Part shown: in pieces, positions 5,942 to 8,737 of the stretch
Layout of the letters: each line of letters opens with the position of its first letter
Position numbering within the stretch: position 1 is the first letter of the stretch
DNA from: Sphingomonadales bacterium UBA2369
Lineage (GTDB): Bacteria; Pseudomonadota; Alphaproteobacteria; Sphingomonadales; Sphingomonadaceae
Assembly (NCBI GenBank): GCA_002344055.1
Contig: DDTH01000014.1
Span: 88,750-97,486, forward strand
Length of the DNA: 8,737 nucleotides
Direction: 5' to 3'
The notes under the pieces: model-generated
Databases searched by the model: none
Told to the model about the DNA's origin: nothing
Seen by the model: only the letters and a program-made list of their open reading frames with translations
Made by a program: the position numbers and the translations under genes

Positions 5942-7177
5942 TTACAGCGTAACGACGTTCGACGCTTCGCGGCGTTCCTCGATCTCGGCGTAAAGGCTCG
6001 CCATCGGCTCGTCCTTCGCCTCCACCGTCATGCCCGCGCCGAAGCCGTTGAAGCGCGTGCGCATCGCGGTGCCATAGGCGCCGAGCATGCCGATCTCGAC
6101 ATAATCGCCCGCCTTCGTGTCCGCCGGCAGCATGAACGGTCCGGCCATATGGTCGAGATCGTCGCAGGTCGGCCCGTAGAAGCTGAACGCCATGTCGCGG
6201 GTGTGCGATTCCTCCTCGCGCACCAGCGTGACCGGGAAGCGCCAGCCCACGTGAGCGGCGTCGAACAGGGCGCCATAGGCGCCTTCGTTGATGTAGAGCT
6301 GGTCGCCGCGGCGCTTCTCCACGCGCACGAGCACGCTGGCATATTCCGCGCACAGCGCCCGGCCCGGCTCGCACCACAATTCCGCCGAATAGGAAATCGG
6401 CAGATCCTCGAAGGCGCGGCCGATCACTTCGAAATACGCTTCGAGCGGCGGCGGCTCCATGCCGGGATACCAGGAGGGAAAGCCCCCGCCGACATCGACG
6501 ATGTCCACGGTGACCGCCGCCTCGACGATCGCCGCGCGCACGCGCTCCATCGCCTCGCCATAAGCGGCGGGCGTCATCGCCTGGCTGCCGACATGGAAGC
6601 AGATGCCGAGCGCGTCCGCCGCCTGGCGGGTCGCGATCAGCAAATCCTTCATCTCGTCCGGCTCCGCGCCGAACTTGGCGGCGAGGCTCAGCTTGGAATG
6701 ATCGGAGCTGACGCGGATCCGGACGCACAGATTCAGGTCCGTCGCGGCCACGCCGTCGGTCGCGGTCGCGGCGACGATCTTCTCCAGCTCGTCCATCGTG
6801 TCGAGCGAGAAGGTGCGCACGCCGAAGGCGAAATAGGCCTCGGCGATCGCCTCTTCCGACTTCACCGGATGCATGAAGCAAAGCACCGCCTGCGGCAGCG
6901 TCTCCGCCACCAAAGCCACTTCGGCCAGCGAGGCCACGTCATAATGGGTGATGCCGGCGGCCCAGAGCTCGCGCAGCAAGGCCGGCTCGGGATTGGCCTT
7001 CACGGCATACATGGACCGGCCCGGAAACTTCTCCACGAAGAAGCGGGCGGCGCGACGCGCGGCGTGCGGACGAACGAGCGTGACCGAAGCGGCCGGGCGC
7101 TGACGGGCGATATCGAGGGCGGTGACGCCGCCTTCGCGGGGCGACGCTAGCCCCAGCGCGCGATGATGCTTGTGCAA
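5942..7177 (-). CDS. Ornithine decarboxylase, fold III PLP-dependent (alanine racemase-like fold)
   Basis: A 411-residue cytoplasmic enzyme expected to convert L-ornithine to putrescine and CO2. The N-terminal PLP barrel holds YAVKANPEP (57-65) with the Schiff-base Lys60, HVGSQ (195-199), the phosphate-binding DVGGGFP (228-234) and EPGR (270-273). The C-terminal beta domain supplies YGPTCDDLD (334-342), whose Cys338-Asp339 pair is the active-site CD of ornithine and ornithine/lysine decarboxylases, and GAYG with Tyr368. This CD motif argues against diaminopimelate or arginine decarboxylase; dual ornithine/lysine activity remains possible. The start is TTG at 7177, nine bases after GGAGG (7191-7187); no ATG occurs in frame before Met56, which is inside the conserved core. 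It is the first gene of the polyamine block, with the homospermidine synthase downstream. The leader folds over its ribosome binding site (see 7178-7252), suggesting translational control. Confidence 0.93.
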   Translation of the reverse strand: MHKHHRALGLASPREGGVTALDIARQRPAASVTLVRPHAARRAARFFVEKFPGRSMYAVKANPEPALLRELWAAGITHYDVASLAEVALVAETLPQAVLCFMHPVKSEEAIAEAYFAFGVRTFSLDTMDELEKIVAATATDGVAATDLNLCVRIRVSSDHSKLSLAAKFGAEPDEMKDLLIATRQAADALGICFHVGSQAMTPAAYGEAMERVRAAIVEAAVTVDIVDVGGGFPSWYPGMEPPPLEAYFEVIGRAFEDLPISYSAELWCEPGRALCAEYASVLVRVEKRRGDQLYINEGAYGALFDAAHVGWRFPVTLVREEESHTRDMAFSFYGPTCDDLDHMAGPFMLPADTKAGDYVEIGMLGAYGTAMRTRFNGFGAGMTVEAKDEPMASLYAEIEERREASNVVTL

Positions 7178-7252
7178 CTCAAGGGACCTCCAAAACGGCA
7201 GCTAGGGTGAAATGCGACCTTGCGGTTATTGGAAGTCCCCTTGGGGTCGCGG
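7178..7252 (-). promoter_or_regulatory. Candidate structured 5' leader of ornithine decarboxylase hiding its ribosome binding site
   Basis: Read on the - strand, the leader contains P1, GCGACC (7250-7245) pairing perfectly with GGUCGC (7219-7214). It also contains P2, 7241-7229 pairing with 7193-7181. P2 gives 13 continuous pairs, two of them G-U, with core GGGACUUCC against GGAGGUCCC. The only Shine-Dalgarno sequence, GGAGG (7191-7187), lies inside P2. The strand order P1-P2-P1-P2 is that of an H-type pseudoknot; alternatively the two helices compete. The two wobble pairs exist only in RNA made in the decarboxylase direction; in the other direction they would be C-A mismatches. The predicted transcript start lies just before P1. 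Ligand and function are unknown. I cannot confirm a match to the known alphaproteobacterial speF leader motif. Confidence 0.5.
7187..7191 (-). promoter_or_regulatory. Ribosome binding site of ornithine decarboxylase
   Basis: A perfect GGAGG nine bases before the TTG start at 7177. It supports TTG as the start and is fully covered by the 3' strand of the predicted leader helix (7193-7181). Confidence 0.8.
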
Positions 7253-7258
7253 ATCGGC

Positions 7259-7287
7259 GATATATGAAGGGGGGTCCCGTGTGTAAA
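7259..7287 (-). promoter_or_regulatory. Putative sigma-70 type promoter for the polyamine block
   Basis: On the - strand, TTTACA (7287-7282, five of six matches to the -35 consensus) and TATATC (7264-7259, four of six to the -10) are separated by exactly 17 bases. The expected start point is near 7252, leaving a leader of about 75 bases before the decarboxylase TTG. The region is locally AT-richer than its surroundings. No experimental evidence; alphaproteobacterial promoters vary. Confidence 0.5.
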
Positions 7288-7350
7288 GACCCATTTCCGT
7301 CATATCATTCGCCGTCTCGGCAAGCGCCGCCAAGTCGTTGGGAGCATGGG

Positions 7351-8298
7351 ATGAATCGTGAAAGACTGCCGAGCGCCGGGGGAGTCGCCGCGGCGGCGGA
7401 ACGGATCCGAGACGGGGTGACGCGGACACCGATTCTCCCGCTGGAGATTCGCGGCCGCCGCTTGTGGGCCAAGGCGGAGTGCCTGCAGCAGGGCGGCGCT
7501 TTCAAATTGCGCGGCGCCACCAACCGCCTGCTGCAACTGAGTGAAGACGAGCGGAAGCGCGGTGTCGTCGCTTTCTCTTCCGGCAATCATGCGCGCGGCG
7601 TCGCCATCGCGGCCCGGCGGCTCGGCATCCGCGCGATCATCGTCATGCCCGCCGACGCCCCTGAGGTGAAACGCGCGGCGACGGCGGCGGAAGGGGCGGA
7701 GATCGTCCTCTACGACCGGGCGAACGAGGACCGCGTTGCCATCGCCGCGCGCATCTCCGCCGAGACCGGCGCGGTGGTGGTGCCTTCCTTCGACGACATC
7801 CACATCATCGAGGGGCAGGGGACGGCGGGCGTCGAGATTGGCGAGCAATTGGGCGCGAACCCGCCGATGGTGGTGGTGCCCTGCGGCGGCGGCGGCCTGT
7901 CGGCGGGGATCGCGCTGGCGCTGCCGGACAGCGTGATCGTGCCGGTCGAACCGGCCGGCTGGGACGATATGGCGCGTTCGCTGGCGGGCGGCACCATCGT
8001 CCCGGTCGAAGCGGACGCGCCGCCGACGAAGCTCGATGCGCTGCAGACGCCTCTGGTCTCGCCGCTGACCTTCGCAATTCTCCACGAACGCGGCGCGCGC
8101 GGCCTGTCCGTCACCGACGAGGAAGCCCGCGCGGCGATGCGCTACGCCTTCGATCATCTGCGGCTGGTGGTGGAACCCGGTGGCGCGGCGGCCTTGGCGG
8201 CTGTCCTCGCGGGGAAGGTCGATCCGCCGGACGGGAGCGTGATCCTGCTCTCCGGCGGCAATGTCGATCCGGCCTATTTCGCGTCTTTGCTCGGCTGA
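7351..8298 (+). CDS. Serine racemase/threonine dehydratase-like PLP enzyme (fold II)
   Basis: A 315-residue cytoplasmic fold II PLP enzyme. Lys52 in GGAFKLRGA forms the Schiff base. SSGNHARG (76-83) carries the Ser77 that matches the second catalytic Ser of serine racemase. GQGT lies at 155-158, PCGGGGL (177-183) is the phosphate-binding loop, and SGGNVD (301-306) supplies the Ser facing the pyridine nitrogen. EPAGWDD (200-206) matches the divalent-metal site of serine racemase (EPxxxDD). There is no C-terminal ACT domain, so it is not the feedback-regulated biosynthetic IlvA type. Likely activities are serine or threonine deamination, or serine racemisation; sequence alone does not separate them. 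The ATG at 7351 has GGGAG six bases upstream and begins just before the conserved core; an upstream in-frame ATG at 7207 would add 48 residues unlike the family and run through the decarboxylase leader. It is divergent from ornithine decarboxylase. Confidence 0.92.
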   Translation: MNRERLPSAGGVAAAAERIRDGVTRTPILPLEIRGRRLWAKAECLQQGGAFKLRGATNRLLQLSEDERKRGVVAFSSGNHARGVAIAARRLGIRAIIVMPADAPEVKRAATAAEGAEIVLYDRANEDRVAIAARISAETGAVVVPSFDDIHIIEGQGTAGVEIGEQLGANPPMVVVPCGGGGLSAGIALALPDSVIVPVEPAGWDDMARSLAGGTIVPVEADAPPTKLDALQTPLVSPLTFAILHERGARGLSVTDEEARAAMRYAFDHLRLVVEPGGAAALAAVLAGKVDPPDGSVILLSGGNVDPAYFASLLG

Positions 8299-8489
8299 CC
8301 GGGATCGAGCAGAGCGCTCAGCAATTCCAGCTCGGCCGCGAGCGCGCGCAATTCGTCGGCGCGGATGCCCGCGCCTTTCTCATCGGCGGCGGCGCTCTCG
8401 ATCAGCTGGGTCAGCGACGGCAGGATCCGGCCTTCGATCACATCGAACGCCGCGCCGACCGCGACCTTGCTGAAATCCTCATGCTTCAT
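8274..8489 (-). CDS. Small hypothetical protein
   Basis: 71 residues (starts MKHEDFSKVAVG, ends LLDPGQPSKDAK), acidic and probably largely alpha-helical: residues 9-33 and 42-62 have helix-like spacing of Ala, Leu and Glu. No signal peptide, membrane segment or known motif. Its last 25 bases overlap the end of the convergent dehydratase gene. The only reasonable start is ATG at 8489, but no clear Shine-Dalgarno precedes it. I do not recognise the family; the reading frame is preferred over other frames here because it fills the gap and has sensible composition. Confidence 0.6.
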   Translation of the reverse strand: MKHEDFSKVAVGAAFDVIEGRILPSLTQLIESAAADEKGAGIRADELRALAAELELLSALLDPGQPSKDAK

Positions 8490-8540
8490 GGCCGCGAAAG
8501 GCTAGGCGGACAGGGTTAAGCGTGCGTAAAGAGCCGGACG

Positions 8541-8708
8541 ATGGACGGCCTCTCCAACCTCATGCTCGCCTTGCTGATGATCGCCGGCTTCGTGCTGGTG
8601 GCCGGCGGCGTCTACATCCTCGCCAAGCAGGGCGACCGCACCAAAGGCGTGCTGATGATCGTCGCCGCCCTCGTCATGTGGGGCAATGTCGCGATCATGA
8701 CGCTCTGA
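8541..8708 (+). CDS. Small two-helix membrane protein
   Basis: 55 residues, an ATG-to-TGA frame. It encodes two hydrophobic helices (about 7-27, LMLALLMIAGFVLVAGGVYIL, and 37-55, GVLMIVAALVMWGNVAIM) joined by a short charged turn KQGDRTKG (29-36). Both the regular helix-turn-helix layout and the position argue for a real gene, of a kind of short conserved membrane protein seen in sphingomonads. Function unknown. The upstream ribosome binding site is weak (AGAG near 8530). It is followed six bases after its stop by a palindrome at 8714-8735. The 51-base gap to the divergent 71-residue gene may hold promoters for both, but I see no clear elements. Confidence 0.7.
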   Translation: MDGLSNLMLALLMIAGFVLVAGGVYILAKQGDRTKGVLMIVAALVMWGNVAIMTL

Positions 8709-8713
8709 TTCTT

Positions 8714-8735
8714 CCCTCTCCCTTCAGGGAGAGGG
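8714..8735. repeat. CCCTCTCCC-type palindromic repeat, possible terminator
   Basis: CCCTCTCCCT (8714-8723), two-base centre, AGGGAGAGGG (8726-8735): a perfect inverted repeat. This is a familiar class of short intergenic palindrome in proteobacteria. Lying directly after the small membrane protein gene, it could end or protect that transcript; the window stops before any T-run would be visible. Confidence 0.7.
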
Positions 8736-8737
8736 TG

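Noticed and set aside
5897..7150. 417-codon + strand frame across the ornithine decarboxylase
   Set aside because: Arg/His/Gly/Ala-rich antisense product; the - strand frame has every catalytic motif.
7241..7266. A + strand promoter TTGGGG/TATATG for the dehydratase
   Set aside because: The spacer is only 14 bases and both elements match poorly; the same AT-rich bases fit a - strand promoter with a 17-base spacer much better.
7207..7350. Upstream in-frame extension of the PLP dehydratase to an ATG at 7207
   Set aside because: The 48 extra residues are unlike the family, no ribosome binding site precedes them, and they would overlap the decarboxylase leader; ATG 7351 has GGGAG at good spacing.
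7300..8157. 285-codon - strand frame across the PLP dehydratase
   Set aside because: Antisense composition artefact; the + strand frame carries the complete fold II motif set.
1..8737. Mobile element, phage, toxin-antitoxin, CRISPR or other defence system
   Set aside because: No transposase, integrase, cas, nuclease or toxin-like frame, no direct-repeat array and no shift in base composition; the only repeats are short intergenic palindromes.

Overview
The window is GC-rich, gene-dense chromosomal DNA from an alphaproteobacterium, most likely a sphingomonad (Sphingomonadaceae, probably Sphingomonas in the strict sense). The evidence is the codon bias, the short palindromic intergenic repeats of a kind common in these genomes, and a two-gene pathway for sym-homospermidine, a polyamine long used as a chemotaxonomic marker of Sphingomonas. 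No rRNA, tRNA, CRISPR array, transposase, integrase or phage gene is visible.

Left block (172-4157, + strand): five tightly packed co-directional genes that look like one operon. They are a concentrative nucleoside transporter (nupC family), a hypothetical exported protein, an isopenicillin-N-synthase-type 2-oxoglutarate/Fe(II) oxygenase, a small lipoprotein and a GNAT acetyltransferase. Three of the four junctions are 4 bp gaps or 4 bp start/stop overlaps, suggesting translational coupling. The pairing of a nucleoside importer with an Fe(II) oxygenase hints at nucleoside or nucleobase handling, but the substrates cannot be read from sequence.

Middle block (4200-7177, - strand): read from right to left, it encodes a fold III PLP-dependent ornithine decarboxylase, then a deoxyhypusine-synthase-like homospermidine synthase, then a small exported hypothetical protein. 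The first two together convert ornithine to putrescine and putrescine to homospermidine. A long imperfect inverted repeat (5821-5901), of the REP type, lies between the two enzymes. A perfect hairpin separates this block from the convergent left block.

Divergent control region (7178-7350): a promoter-like TTTACA-17 nt-TATATC pair on the - strand would start an mRNA about 75 nt upstream of the decarboxylase. That short leader can form two interleaved helices in the order of an H-type pseudoknot. The second helix (13 pairs, two of them G-U) buries the only Shine-Dalgarno sequence of the gene, which also has a weak TTG start. This is the most interesting signal in the window: a candidate cis-acting RNA switch on polyamine synthesis.

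Right block (7351-8737): a serine racemase/threonine dehydratase-type fold II PLP enzyme on +, a 71-residue hypothetical protein on - that overlaps it tail to tail, and a 55-residue two-helix membrane protein on +. The window ends in a palindromic CCCTCTCCC-type repeat; a related repeat fragment sits at its very start.
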